Shown here: positions 1-10,055 of the stretch, piece by piece
How positions within the stretch are numbered: position 1 is the first letter of the stretch
Layout of the letters: each line of letters begins with the position of its first letter
Assembly: GCA_003427395.1 (NCBI GenBank)
Contig: BFEA01000081.1
Coordinates: 155,355 to 191,446 of the forward strand
Direction: 5' to 3'
Source: Chara braunii
Taxonomy: Eukaryota; Streptophyta; Charophyceae; Charales; Characeae
DNA: 36,092 nt
Notes under the pieces: model-generated
The model's input: only the letters and a program-made list of their open reading frames with translations
Databases searched by the model: none
Told to the model about the DNA's origin: nothing
Program-made: the position numbers and the translations under genes

Positions 1-2081
1 CCCTCCTCGGAGGTTCTTGGCTGGCGCTGACTCTGGCTTGATTTCTCGTTCGCGCTGCCTGTGCCAGCCACGCCTGCGGAGTGAGGGGTCTCCCCCTCAT
101 CCCTGATTGTGGGCATGACCCCACCATATTTACTCCGGGTCGCCCAGGTGCTGATTCCGGACCGGAGTCGTAGAGGAACACCTTGGGGATGCTAGATTTC
201 CATCTCTTCACTTCCTCACAGGGGCCCACCAGCTTCCGTTGGTACCTCCCCATCTTATCCAGCAGGTCCTCCATCTTCCCATATAAGACGGACGGAGGCT
301 TCGTTCTTCCCTCCTCATTTTCGTCTTCTGCCTCAATGATTATTGGCTCTTTCTTCTTACTCGTTCCTAGTAGCCTTTGAACCACTTCCTCATCACTCCC
401 TACTTCCTCCTCCCCAATCGGTGGTTCCACCTTTTTCTGCCATAGCCTGAACATGGCAGGGGGTTGCGGCCCAGCTGCCGCTCTTCGCTGGGCTTCAGCC
501 CTTACTCCTCCGAGCCTTCTGTCGATGGCCTCCCCAAACTGATCNTAGATATTCCCATCCATAGTAGAGGAAATCAGTCCGCTTCTCTCGTCTTCCCGTC
601 TTATATTACAGAACCTTATAGTGTGGCCTTGCTGGTCACAATGTTGACAAATGGCCGTCCTCCAGTCAAAACGGGGTCTTCCATACCCCTGACTTCCCTG
701 ATTCCCCTAGCCTTGATACCCCTTGCCTTGATAGCCCTAGCCTTGGTACCCCTGGCCTTGACTCCCTTGGCCTTGGTACCCATGGCCTTGGCCCCCTTGG
801 CCCTGGTACCCCTGGCCTTGGCCCCCTTGGCCCTGGTACCCCTGGCCTTGGCCATTCCGTTGCCTTCCTCTTCCGCCGCCATTCCTGCCTCGGCCCCTTC
901 CTCCACCCCTACCTCCGTTGTCTTGATTGCCTTGCCCCTGATTCCCTCCTCCTACAACACTGCCCTGTGAACTGGGATCAGGTGACGGTGGCGGGGCCAC
1001 AGGTTGGGCCTGGGCCGCGGGGTAGATGGGTGGCGGCATACTCGTTTGCGGTCCGGCTACTGGCGGCGGGCTTCCCCACGGCATAATCGCATTGATCACC
1101 GACCAGGGCCACTGTCCGTAGGAGGGCGCCCCACCTTGCGAGGGGCCCGTACTAGATGATGGAGCCGCCACACTTAAAGGGGCTACTGCCTGGGTCTGAG
1201 GTGCCTGCGCTTTTCCTGATCCCTGTCCGCCCTGCGCCAAATTACGCACTTTGCGCTGGACCTTTGTCAGGTGCTGNGGCACCGGCTCTTCCTCTTCCCA
1301 GAGCTCCTCCTGAACAGCCTCCTCCCTCACTGGCTCCTTTCCTTTCACTTTGACAGCCGTCACCACCCTCCTTTGCATCACCGGCTCCGTCGCATACCCT
1401 AGCTGTGTCAATACGTCTGTAACAATCCTTGTTACTCCCGGGGTCCCAGAAGCGGTCGCATCTCTTTCCTTTCTCTTTTGTCTTTGCAGGCGTACCTGAC
1501 GTTGTTCCACCTGGTCCAAACATCCTTCTTCCACCCCTCTATCAATGGTGGACTAGGTGAGCTTAGTGCTACCTCCTCCATGTCTCGTCAACTCGACGGC
1601 CTCCTGCCGTGAGTAGCCCCAGGAAGATGGCGCACTGTGCTTCCTCTGAAATCCCATGGACCTTCCGCGCCCTCTTTTTAAATTCTTGTACAAAGGCCCC
1701 TATCATCGTAAAATCATCTTTGTTCATCGCTTCAAGGTCCGCGGTAGTCAACAATCCGTCTCCCAGGCGGTATTTCCTCTGCATCCCCTCCTTGAATCTC
1801 TCCCAGCTACCTTGGGCTGCTTCTATGACTTTCTTCACCTCCTTATGGTAGTTGTGGAGGACATACTGAAGGATGCGTTGAAACTTTACAACATCCGGCC
1901 ACCCGACCAAAGCTTGTTCCACCCGCTCTAGCCATTCTGAGACTCTCTCCCCATAGAAATGAAAAGTATCGACCTTTGGGATGTTGCTCGGGTTCCTTTC
2001 ATGTCGGTCGATGGCCGCAATGAGGTCATCGAGTGTCAGGCCCTTCTTCGGAACAACTGATGGGCCGCCGGTCTCAGGCAT
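1..2081 (-). pseudogene. gag: gag of LTR retrotransposon A (broken, runs off the left edge)
   Basis: This is a retrotransposon Gag, the particle-forming and RNA-binding protein. The intact N-terminal part (1569-2081, 170 codons) has the helical retrotransposon-gag pattern: FHFYGERVSEWLERVEQAL, then SWERFKEGMQRKYRLGD, then AFVQEFKKRAR. A frameshift near 1610 moves the frame, and an in-frame TAG lies near 1555. The next open stretch (737-1534) is Pro/Gln-rich and ends in Gly-Gln repeats. Two in-frame TAG codons then fall exactly where neighbouring repeat units have CAG (Gln). The same frame continues into a CX2CX4HX4C zinc knuckle (CQHCDQQGHTIRFC, near 608-650) and stays open to base 1 apart from an ambiguous codon at the N near 545. 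The downstream pol would lie outside the window. This Gag is clearly different from the one at 7416-8960, so it belongs to another element family. The family call is firm; the exact lineage is not. Confidence 0.85.
700..870 (-). repeat. 30-bp coding minisatellite (Gly-Gln-rich linker of gag A)
   Basis: On the plus strand a unit of about 30 bp built from ggtacccctggcc and ttggcccccttggccct recurs. On the minus strand it encodes ten-residue Gly/Gln/Tyr repeats just before the zinc knuckle. Because 30 is a multiple of three, copy-number change keeps the gag frame. This is probably a flexible, RNA-binding low-complexity linker (inference). Confidence 0.7.
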
Positions 2082-2870
2082 CTTGATAGCCTTTCCTTTT
2101 TAAGTTCCCTGGCAAAAGAAAACAAGCACATCCCCTTATTCAACATTATACCTTGACCGGTCTATTCCATCCTTCCTACCTAACCCTTAGTACTTACTTT
2201 ACCCAATGTTAACATGATCGTCCCTCATACTTCCTCTACTTGGGTAGGTAAATTTCCTCGCCTACACTTAGTCATTCATTATCTGTCCTTACCTTCTCAT
2301 CATTCCTTTATGCCATTTAGACTGGAAGAGGTTCATGATGCCTCCTTCCTTTCTAGCAGGCGGACCAAATCACCATATGATGACCTGAGGAACGGTTAGC
2401 CACTCTAGGGTCCGGAGTTATCTGCCACTATGGGTCAGACACTCCGCTGACCCAGCTAGCCTCTGGACCTTGTGAGAACCTGCTTCAGGGAACCATCTCT
2501 TGCTCAAGAGGCGCAATCGAAAACTCTCCGCCTCTTCATGAAGGACGCAAGTGCTGACACCGCAGGGGACGCCACTGTGGATAGACTCTCGCCGGGGAAC
2601 CGTTGCGAGAGCCCGACGGCTGCGGTGGGAATACTCTTTCCAGCATGAAGAATGCAGCGAGCCTCAATCCGCTGTGATGCTAAGTGATCTTTGCCCGATC
2701 ACATGATCGTACAGATCACTCCATCGATTACGACACATGACTGAGCTTGGTAGCGTTTAGCCGCGAAGGCCCTTCTGGAGAGGAACCCCATATCGGCGAT
2801 GCTGAATCCCTTGCCAAGGGAACTCTCCACTAGGCTAAATGTCACCCTCTTTCAGAGATAGCTAATCAAT
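2082..2870. other. No gene seen; probable retroelement leader or LTR remnant
   Basis: This stretch lies upstream of gag A and downstream of the integrase of element B, so it should hold the 5' LTR/leader of A, the 3' LTR of B, or pieces of both. No LTR copy matching 11873-12342, no tRNA-complementary primer site and no convincing ORF could be seen. The short plus-strand ORF at 2214-2399 has no recognisable features. Confidence 0.4.
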
Positions 2871-2874
2871 TTGT

Positions 2875-3345
2875 GCCACGTCCCAGCACATAGTCATCAT
2901 CGATAGTTGGCGGTTCACCGGCCACGTCCCAACTCATAATCATCATCGATAGCCGGCGGCTCACTGACCACGTCCCAGCAAATAATCATCATCATCTGTA
3001 GCTGGCGACAACACTGTCCACATCCCAGCTCATAATCATCGATAGCTGGCGGCTCACTAGCCACATCCCAGCAAATAATCATCATCTGTAGTTGGCGGCA
3101 ACACTGTCCACATCCCAACTCATAATCATCGATAGCTGGCGGCTCACTGACCACATCCTTGCAAATCATCATCATCATCTGTAGCTGGCGGCAACACTGT
3201 CCGCATCCCAGCTCATAATCGTCATCAACTGAAGTTGGCGGCACACTGTCCACATCCCAGCATATAATCATCTAAAGTTGGCGGCACTCTCACCACGTCC
3301 CAACAAATGCTGAGGGCACACTGGTCACGTCTCAGCATGTCTAGG
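2875..3345. repeat. Dimeric satellite, period about 90-93 bp
   Basis: Two alternating half-units are visible. One carries cataatcatcgatagctgg plus cggctcac; the other carries aataatcatcatctgtag plus a ctggcggcaacactgtcc-like end. Both begin with a CAC(A/G)TCCCA block. The phrase gatagc(t/c)ggc recurs at 2948, 3041 and 3131, giving spacings of 93 and 90 bp. The minus-strand ORF through the array (2915-3271, Cys/Met/Asp-rich) is only the translation of the repeat. The array abuts the 3' end of the element B integrase. Confidence 0.85.
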
Positions 3346-3351
3346 CTGATG

Positions 3352-4722
3352 CTAGACGGCTCTCGGGCCTCGCCTCATCACTCTGCCCGAACTCGAAATC
3401 AAATCTGCATCTCTAAGTATGAATTTTCGAAGCCGGGAGTCGGACACTATACCATGGGATCTCGTACCATCCATCTCTGCTAACTCATAGGCCTTGCCTT
3501 CAACCTCTCTGATGATCCTGAATGGTCCCATCCACCTGGCCTCCAATCTCTTGGTCCACTGTGTTTCGAGAGATGTATAATGTAGAAGTACAATATCTCC
3601 GACCTGAAGTTGCTCCTTCCTGATGTACCTCTTGCGGTTCCACCGTGTCTGATCAAATAATCTGCTGTCTGACATCCTCTTTGTGGCCTCAATTATGGCT
3701 TCATCCACTTCCTTGATCCGTCTGATCCTCAGCCTCAGTAACTCCTTTGTGGAGTACGACTTTCTCTGTGCCTCATGGGTCCAGGTCTCAACCAGGTTCT
3801 CAATGGGAGAAGTAGCATATCTGCTATACCAGAGTGTAATGGGCACATAACCTGTAGTCCGTTTGACAGTCACATTGTCAGCATAGACTGTCGCCCTTAG
3901 GAAAGATGGTCAGTTCCTGGAGTCGCCTTGACACCATTTTGATATAGCATCCTTTAGTGCCCTGTGACCTCTTTCCACTAACGCATTAGCCTGAGGATGA
4001 TATGGTGTCACAAATCTGATCCTGACTCCAAGTCTGAACATAAGCCTCCTAACCATCTCGTTCTTGAACTCTGATCCCTGGTCAGCCACAAACTTACATA
4101 TGAAGGGGTACCTCAAGTAGATTTACTCGATCCAATCTGCCACTGTCTTTGCAGTTTTCTTACGGATGACTTTTGCTTCAACATAACCAGACATGTTATC
4201 TGTTATGTTTAGTACATATTTCATTTCATCCTTACCATGTGGCATGGTAATTAGATCAAGGTGAACAATACTGCCAGGTTCAACAAGAACAGTGGGGTAT
4301 AAGGGTTCAATCAATCTCATAAATGACCTTTTCTGACATGCTTCACATGACTTACTATATCTCATAACCATATCCCTCATGCCATCCCAGTGATATAGTC
4401 GGGATACTTTATAGTATGTAGCGTCAACACCCCTATGAACCCCTGCTAGACCCTCATGCAGTGCGGCGATCACCTCTAGTTGCCTTTCCTTACCACACAC
4501 CACTCTCAGTGGCGGTAGTCTTTTCTTTGCATCCACAAAAAGATGACCCCTACGCAGCCTAAAGGTTCTCTTTGTTTTCTCATGGTAGAATTCACCCAAC
4601 TGATCACTGCTCATTACCATACCGATCCTCTTATATTCCCCATCATACTCATCCTTCCTAAATCTCTTCTCAACGTCTTTATCTTGCTCCTGGTCATCCG
4701 GCTCTTCCTCTATCTCATTCAA
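3352..4722 (-). pseudogene. pol: Integrase of element B (three in-frame stops)
   Basis: Integrase inserts retrotransposon cDNA into the host genome. One frame runs throughout (4123-4722, 3910-4116, 3352-3873), cut by TAA at 4123-4125 and TGA at 3910-3912, with a further TAA upstream at 4729-4731. The N-terminal zinc-binding HHCC part is visible as HEGLAGVH followed by CEACQKRS. The catalytic core acids are present: D in VHLDLITMP, D in FVADQGSEFKNEM, and E in PYHPQANALVERGH. The C-terminal DNA-binding part has ARWMGPFRIIREVEG followed by AYELAEMDG, a GPF/Y-like module. The TGA replaces a position where Ty3/gypsy integrases usually have Trp. No chromodomain is visible after the GPF/Y segment. 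All three catalytic acids survive, which suggests fairly recent inactivation. Confidence 0.9.
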
Positions 4723-4728
4723 CCTTCG

Positions 4729-4941
4729 TTAAACCATCTTTGAACTCTCTGCCAGCTCATGAGCTGCGACAGCAGCTTGTTCTACCATCCCATACCATCC
4801 TTCCTCCTCATCCTCTCGAGTTAGAAGGTAATGGAGATAAGGGTCATCCTTTTCTCCCCAGCAGTCTTCCCTGCTCGTTGCTATGGCTGAAGCTGTATAA
4901 CAACTAGGAGCTGGAGATAGTCCTTCGTCATCGTCTTCCAT
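4729..4941 (-). pseudogene. pol: Acidic RNase H-integrase linker of element B
   Basis: This is a Glu/Asp-rich stretch of about 70 residues in the same frame as the integrase, joined to it through a TAA at 4729-4731. It overlaps the end of the RNase H frame, so a frameshift must lie near 4900-4940. Its position between RNase H and integrase fits a polyprotein spacer. No domain is recognised. Confidence 0.6.
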
Positions 4942-5786
4942 AAGAATTCGTCAACGAAGGGTGCCTCCTCAAGAGATTCATCATCTATTGATCCCCATTC
5001 TACGCGGCTCAACTGATCGGCTCGTTTCTTTTCAGTAGGTACCTTTTCCAACACAAAATCATACGTCCATATGTGTGTTATCCACCTACTAACTGTAGCA
5101 TCTACTTGTTGATGCCTCTTAACAGCTCCGATTACCACCGTGGAATCCGTTCTTAGGATGAATCTCCGCCACATAACATAGTGTCTAAATACCCTGAGAC
5201 AGTGCAGGATTGCCAGAAGCTCCTTCCTGAACTGAATATAGCCTCTCTCAACCGAATTAAGGGTGCGACTCTCAAATCTAAGTGGCCTTTCTTTACCATT
5301 TTCATCTCGCTGCACGAGCACTCCTCCTAATGCTATCGGGCCGCCGTCGACTTCGATGATGAAGGGTCTCTCCCTTTCATCGTCGAAGTAGGGTACTCCT
5401 AATACGACCCCGTCATCTCTTAGCTTATCTTGAAGTACCCTCGCAACCTTCTCTCTTTGGTCAGACCACTCTAAGTTAGCTCCTTGTCGCACCATTTCTC
5501 TTAGGGGCTCGACTATCTTGGCAAACCCGGGAATGAAGATCCGCCAGTAGCTACAGACCCCTAGGAAACTCCTTACTTCCCCAACCGTTTTTAGAGGCAT
5601 AGGCCAGTTCAGGAGTTTATCCACTTTCTTCGGATCGGGGCTCCTTCCTTCCAAGAAGCACCTAAAACCCAAGATCGTTACCTCCCTTTGGAACAATAGT
5701 GATTTCGTCCCGCTGGCTGTTAGGTTGTATTTAGCCAACCAATCTAGTACTTTCGCTACTCTCTGCGCATGTTCCCATACGAACTA
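4881..5786 (-). pseudogene. pol: RT connection and RNase H of element B
   Basis: RNase H degrades the RNA strand of the RNA-DNA hybrid during reverse transcription. The frame opens upstream of 5738 with FVWEHAQRVAKVLDWL, the usual RT thumb/connection start, but a TAG at 5784-5786 cuts it just before that. The connection has ILGFRCFLEGRSPDPKKV and the SFLGVCSYWRIFIPGFA motif typical of Ty3/gypsy RTs. The RNase H acids are visible: D in IIEVDGG, E in RKELLAIL, D in RTDSTVV, and D in ADQLSRVEW. The last residues (LLVVIQLQP) look like out-of-frame reading after a frameshift near 4930. Another frameshift near 5810 separates this frame from the reverse transcriptase. Confidence 0.9.
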
Positions 5787-5803
5787 CCTGACTCGACCAT
5801 CCA

Positions 5804-6440
5804 CTAAAGTTTCATCTTTTCCCTCGGTCCTTTAATTGGATTGTCGTCAATGTACGGGAACATAACCTCTGGGCATATGTTCTCTATGACCTTCAGCATG
5901 TCTCGCTGGACGACCTCGACCCCATTCGTCCACCCTTGAGGCACCACACACATTTGTATGAGGCCTCTAGGTGTATGCATGGCGGTCATAGGTCGACTAG
6001 TAGGATCTATCGGGAACTGGTCATAGCCAGAGTACAAGTCAATTAGGGAGTAGATGCTCCTCCCGGCAAAAGACTCTGCCAACAGATCCGTGTTGGGCAA
6101 GCTACCTGCATCGCGAACAGTTACTGAATTTAACTTTTGCAAGTTCTGTATCCAGCGCAGGCCACCACCTGGTTTCCAAAAGCAAAACTTGTGATTGGCG
6201 TAAGCTCCATCAGCTGGTTCCGCAACGTTGGAGGCGATCTTCTGGTTTATGTACTCCATTACCTTTTTTTCTTCCTTTTGAGCGTACTTTGTGGATTTAT
6301 CATTCGAAGGTGTGTGAGGAACGGTCCAGATCTAGACCATCTTGATCATGTCAACGTCCAGTCGTCCCCTCTCCTCATCGTTAAAAGAAAAAACATCACT
6401 GTACCTCTGACATACTTTATATATGAAATCCCTCTCAGCC
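5804..6440 (-). pseudogene. pol: Reverse transcriptase of element B
   Basis: Reverse transcriptase copies retrotransposon RNA into DNA. The open part is 5804-6259. The same frame extends upstream to about 6440 through a TAG at 6332-6334 and includes the pre-RT segment DVFSFNDEERGRLDVD. Core motifs in order: KFCFWKPGGGLRWIQNLQKLN (RT1/2), SLIDLYSGYDQFPID with the first catalytic Asp, MHTPRGLIQ, VVPQGWTNGVEVVQRDM (PQG in place of the common PFG), and FPYIDD with the YxDD catalytic pair. The catalytic residues are present. Spacing and motifs fit Ty3/gypsy RT. A frameshift near 6440 separates it from the upstream basic linker, and another near 5810 from RNase H. Confidence 0.92.
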
Positions 6441-6459
6441 GGCAGAAGGAAGTCATCGG

Positions 6460-6897
6460 CCTTACCTTCATTATTTTGAACCTCTCTGGGGTGATTCTCC
6501 CTCCTTTTAATGCAGCTTCTCTTAATCTTTTAATTATCTTTCTCTCCTTCTCTAATGCCTTATTGTAATCTTTCTCTATCAAAACTGTCACCGGATTCTT
6601 CTTAACGCCCTTGCGCTTATACTTCCTCTTAAATCCGGTGGCTATTTTCCTAAAAAAGAACCAGTTGCTGAGAAGGTGAGCTGCATTGTGCAAGTTTTTG
6701 CTGCCCTCACGGCATCCTTGAACCCCTCCATCTCTCTCTTGTCGCCCAACTCCTTTTCTTTATCAAGGAGCTTGAGCATCTTACCTATATCATTTACTCT
6801 AATTGTTGTTTTCTCGTCTATTATTCCACTTTCTTTCAGTTTTGTTTGTACTTCCTCAATCAACTTGTCAGATTCTCCATGCTTGAGAGAGTTAACA
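6460..6897 (-). pseudogene. pol: Protease-RT linker of element B, Lys/Glu-rich
   Basis: Two open stretches (6642-6863 and about 6460-6693) lie between protease and RT. The first is in the gag/protease frame after a TGA at 6900-6902 and reads as a charged helical segment (KMLKLLDKEKELGDKREME). It shifts frame near 6650, at an A/T-rich run, into a very basic piece (TGFKRKYKRKGVKKN). This is the usual place for a spacer between protease and RT. No enzyme motif is seen. The basic part could bind nucleic acid (inference). Confidence 0.6.
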
Positions 6898-6899
6898 TG

Positions 6900-7340
6900 T
6901 CACTGATGACGAGGATGATGCCTATCACTTATCACAAAAACCTGCTCTTGACCATTGTTAGGATCCTGGAGAGAGAGCCAGGCTGCCCCATCATGGCCAA
7001 AGAACACACAAGTCTCCATTCTATGTAGGAAAGGGGCTCCGAGAATACAGTCATGATCCAAGTTGGGGACCACAAAACAGAGGATCTCAGCTCGTAAAGT
7101 TCCAATCCGGATGGGCAGATCATCAATGAACCCTTCCAATGATAAGAATCCGGCTCTATTGGAGAGCTGGTGTTTGACTTTCCTATCTATTCCAAGCCCA
7201 CATGATCTCATTGTGGCCGAGGACATAAGCACCATCTCAGCCCCAGAGTCCACTAGGGCTCTAACCTTCACGTCATTCACAGAGATATTCAAGTCTCCAC
7301 ACGACATGTTATTAAACCTCATCTTGGTACCAGGTCAGAC
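6900..7340 (-). pseudogene. pol: Retropepsin-like aspartic protease of element B
   Basis: This protease would cut the Gag-Pol polyprotein. It shows the catalytic VRALVDSGAEMVLMSS motif (DSG) about 20 residues into the open stretch, a flap region rich in Gly and hydrophobics, and the C-terminal DCILGAPFL motif that packs against the active site. Length (about 130 residues) fits a retroviral-type monomer that dimerises. It is in frame with gag, from which it is split only by TAA at 7416-7418 and TGA at 7335-7337, so the parent probably had a single gag-protease frame. It ends at a TGA (6900-6902), after which the frame stays coding-like. Confidence 0.88.
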
Positions 7341-7415
7341 TCTTTCTACATGCCGAGGAAAGAGTCTTAGGCTATTGATTTCTACCTTCCGCCTTTCAAC
7401 CATCTTTTTAAGTTC

Positions 7416-8960
7416 TTATCTAAACTTAGGTACCAAGGCTACTGCTTCTTTCCATGATATGGTGATCTCGGTCTCCTCGAGTAATTTCTTTACTACTTCA
7501 TCTATCGAGATCCCTTCCTCGGCTTCGGATCTCAAGACCACCCTTCTCTTCTTCCCGGCAGCTTCCTTTCCTTTCCCTTCCTTCACTAGGTCCTTGGTCC
7601 CATCTATCAGCTGGTCTAGCTCTCTTTGAGCCTTCTCTCGCTTTTTCTCTTCGACCTTTTTTTGGTTGATATGGGATACATTCAGTTTTTGACTTCCAGG
7701 ATTGTCGTCTCGAACCACTATCTCCGGAGGTAGCATACCATTAAAGGTGATAACATTAACTCTAACCTTCTTCTTTTTATCCTTATTGACATTAGCCTGT
7801 TCTAGGATAACTGCTCGCATTCCTCCTTTGACTGTAAAATCTATCTTGTTCCAATTGGCATCACAGACGTGCCCATTGACATTCTTCTTGACAATCCCTT
7901 CTTCGAGTTCCTTTTCTAGTATAGGGCACCGAGTTATAGTATGACCTTCCTCGTCACAATAATAACATCGGAAGGGGTCATCTCTCCTTTGCCAATCTCG
8001 ACTCTTATTATCTTTCTTCCAATCCCGGTCGCGCTTCTTCTTTTGTCTTTTTTTTCTCCTTCGCCCAGCGTCATCATCACTACTCTCACTCTCACTCTCA
8101 CTATCTTCCTTTTGTTTCTCCTTCTTTCTTTCTACCTTACCTTCTTCGGCTCCAACAAGTGTTTGAGTTGCTGGGGCAGGAAGGGTTAACTTTTCGAAGC
8201 TACCAAGCTTAACGAGAAGACCAAGGATATCTTCGGCCTTCAAGTTTCCTCCCGTAGCTGCCTCAACATTTCCTTCTCTTGCACTAGTGATTGCTTTCAT
8301 CCACTCCAGATACCACTTCCGGTTTGACACCGAAGGTAGTTCACGGACCATCTCAATCACTTCATCCCACTTTAGAGGATAATGAGCAGCGCGGCTTACC
8401 ACACTCTTTCTTTCATCCTCTGCAAAATTAGTTAGCAGGACATGACACTTCTGGGCCTCATCCAAGAAGGGTACTCTCCGCGCAACCCGCTCAAAATCCT
8501 CTAGGAATTGATCAAGGGTTGCATATTTAGAGCGTCGCACTTCCTACAAATTTTGCATAGTTGTTGGATTGTCGTACTTCGCGTATTCTTCCAGTATCTT
8601 TTGTCTAACCTCAACCCATGTTGCTAATCCTTGTGTCGTCTTCGTCACTGACACCCTCATCTTTGGTTCAACATAGGCCGGCAGGACTTTCAACTTCTGT
8701 TTGTCAGACCAATCGTGACTCATACCGAATACATCATAGTCTTCCAAGAACTCCCTAACCTTGGTTCCATCAAAGCAGGGTATATTCTTTGGAGGTACTT
8801 TGGCTCTCGGAAGATCTAACCGAACATTCATAGTATCCATCCCGGTCTCCATGGTCTCTATCCTGTTCAACATTTCTTGTAGAACAGTGGTAGTGGTCAC
8901 TTCTCCGTCACCTGCGGAGGAACTAGCAAGGTTCTGCCTTGCGTCCGGTCCCCTACCCAT
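7416..8960 (-). pseudogene. gag: gag of element B, split by one TAG
   Basis: Gag forms the retrotransposon particle and packages its RNA. The start ATG is at 8960 (MGRGPDARQ). The frame runs 514 codons to 7416, interrupted only by TAG at 8544-8546, a likely former CAG. The N-terminal half has the retrotransposon-gag core (IPCFDGTKVREFLEDYDVF, WVEVRQKILEEYAKYD, and TLDQFLEDFERVARRVPFLD). A Ser/Glu/Asp patch is followed by a strongly basic patch (RRRKKRQKKKR). Then comes a zinc knuckle of the CX2CX4HX4C type (CYYCDEEGHTITRC, residues 192-205 counted from 8540). The end carries basic and acidic helical stretches leading into the protease. It differs from the gag at 1-2081 in sequence and lacks that protein's Gly-Gln repeats. 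Confidence 0.9.
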
Positions 8961-8985
8961 CTTGTCTGATTTACTGATTAAACTC

Positions 8986-9391
8986 CTATTTCTTCCTGAA
9001 CCTTTTCTCCCTTATGACTGCGTTTAAAATTGATTCCTAGTTTCTGCCGTCGGTAAAACTTCCCGGCAAAATCGGTTCGGGAATCCTGTCAAACACAATT
9101 GGAGTTATGTTACTAACTACTCTTGCCCCTTTTCTTTCTAACTCTCTCCTTTCTTGATCAACTATATTACTAATCTAGCTTCGAAAAGACTCGCGATCTG
9201 TCCCTCTCTCTCCTAATGAGGGAACATAGGGTCGGATATCGTACTCACCAGTGTCAAGGAACTTCACTACAAGGATATACGCCTTCCTAGGGACATGCTT
9301 CTCCTTCAGGGATATGCAGCGCTCTATCTTGTAGGGGAAAACTCCTCCACTGGTAAAAAGGAACCAAGGCGTCTAGTGTTGCCGTGACTGT
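8986..9391 (-). pseudogene. Module 5 of the pre-gag repeated protein family (degenerate)
   Basis: This is the most decayed copy of the module, 25 bases upstream of the gag start. With a frameshift at a T5 run near 9355, it shows GGVFPYKIERC, AYILVVKFLDTGEYDIRPYVP, DRIPEPILPGSFTDGRN and ESILNAVIRE, each matching the corresponding part of modules 2 and 4. A TAG near 9177 and another in the RN[stop]ESILNA position, where the other copies have Trp, interrupt it; it ends at TAG 8986-8988. The function of the module family is not recognised. Confidence 0.6.
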
Positions 9392-9464
9392 CAGACAGTA
9401 ACCAAACATTGCCTAGTCCCTAACGACCCCCCATGATCCTTCTTTGTCTCCGATTCGTCTAATC

Positions 9465-10055
9465 CTATCCAGTTTCTGAATCACCAATGTTGACTCTGCT
9501 CCACTTCATATCTCTCGGAACGACATTAAGGATAGGCTCCCTATCTTCACCATTGACGAAGCTATCTGGAATAGGAGGACTTGGAATACCCTCGTACTCA
9601 GTAGGCTCCACACTCCAGGTAACTTTCTTACCTTCCTTCTCGAGTTCGTTTCTGTATTTACAGACGTGACTAAGTGCCCACTCGTGAAACCCAGTATACC
9701 GCCGCCAAATCTTCCTAGTCACTGGAGTGTATATACATACGTCATATTCATTGGTCTCTAGGAAGCGAGTTACTAACACATACACTTTCTTCTCTGCCTC
9801 AGGTATGGCTAAGACAGTGTATCTCTCAATCTCATAAGGAAATGCCCCTCCTACCGTGAGGGGCTCTAAATCCCGGAGTAGGCGCAAGATAACCGAAGAA
9901 TTAATATCTGGTAGTTCGCTTCTTTCAACCTTCTCCCAACTATGCTTGCTTCCTAGGAAACCAGCATACTCCTCGGCCATAACAAGCTTCTTTCTATTGT
10001 CAGGTGAGGGAAAATTCAGAAGAAGCCTCGTCTTGGACTTCAAATTGTCGAACAA
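9465..10055 (-). CDS. Module 4: unrecognised protein with the VGGAFPY...VTWSV...PILN module
   Basis: This is an open frame of 196 codons. A unique N-terminal extension of about 65 residues (KLVMAEEYAGFLGSKHSWEK and following) leads into the shared module. The module blocks are LTVGGAFPYEIERY, KVYVLVTRFLETNEYDVCIY, KKVTWSVEPTEYEGIPSPP, SFVNGEDREPILNVV. The usual Trp before PILN is Arg-Glu here. The start at 10055 overlaps the end of module 3 by 56 bases in another frame, so a frameshift or a truly overlapping start are both possible. It lies inside retroelement B between primer site and gag. No known domain, signal peptide or membrane segment is recognised. It could be an element-encoded accessory protein or a captured host gene; I cannot tell which. 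Confidence 0.5.
   Translation of the reverse strand: MFDNLKSKTRLLLNFPSPDNRKKLVMAEEYAGFLGSKHSWEKVERSELPDINSSVILRLLRDLEPLTVGGAFPYEIERYTVLAIPEAEKKVYVLVTRFLETNEYDVCIYTPVTRKIWRRYTGFHEWALSHVCKYRNELEKEGKKVTWSVEPTEYEGIPSPPIPDSFVNGEDREPILNVVPRDMKWSRVNIGDSETG

Noticed and set aside
464-970. Plus-strand Leu/Ala/Pro-rich ORF of 168 codons
   Set aside because: It is the antisense reading of the Gly-Gln repeat and linker of gag A.
2915-3271. Cys/Asp/Met-rich 118-codon ORF on the minus strand
   Set aside because: It is merely the translation of the dimeric satellite, with no start context or similarity to a protein.
3910-8546. A variant genetic code with TAG/TAA as Gln (as in some ulvophyte algae)
   Set aside because: Several TAG/TAA stops sit at Gln-compatible positions, but others replace Trp (for example in module 5), TGA stops are equally common, and frameshifts are present. 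Decay by transitions explains all of them.
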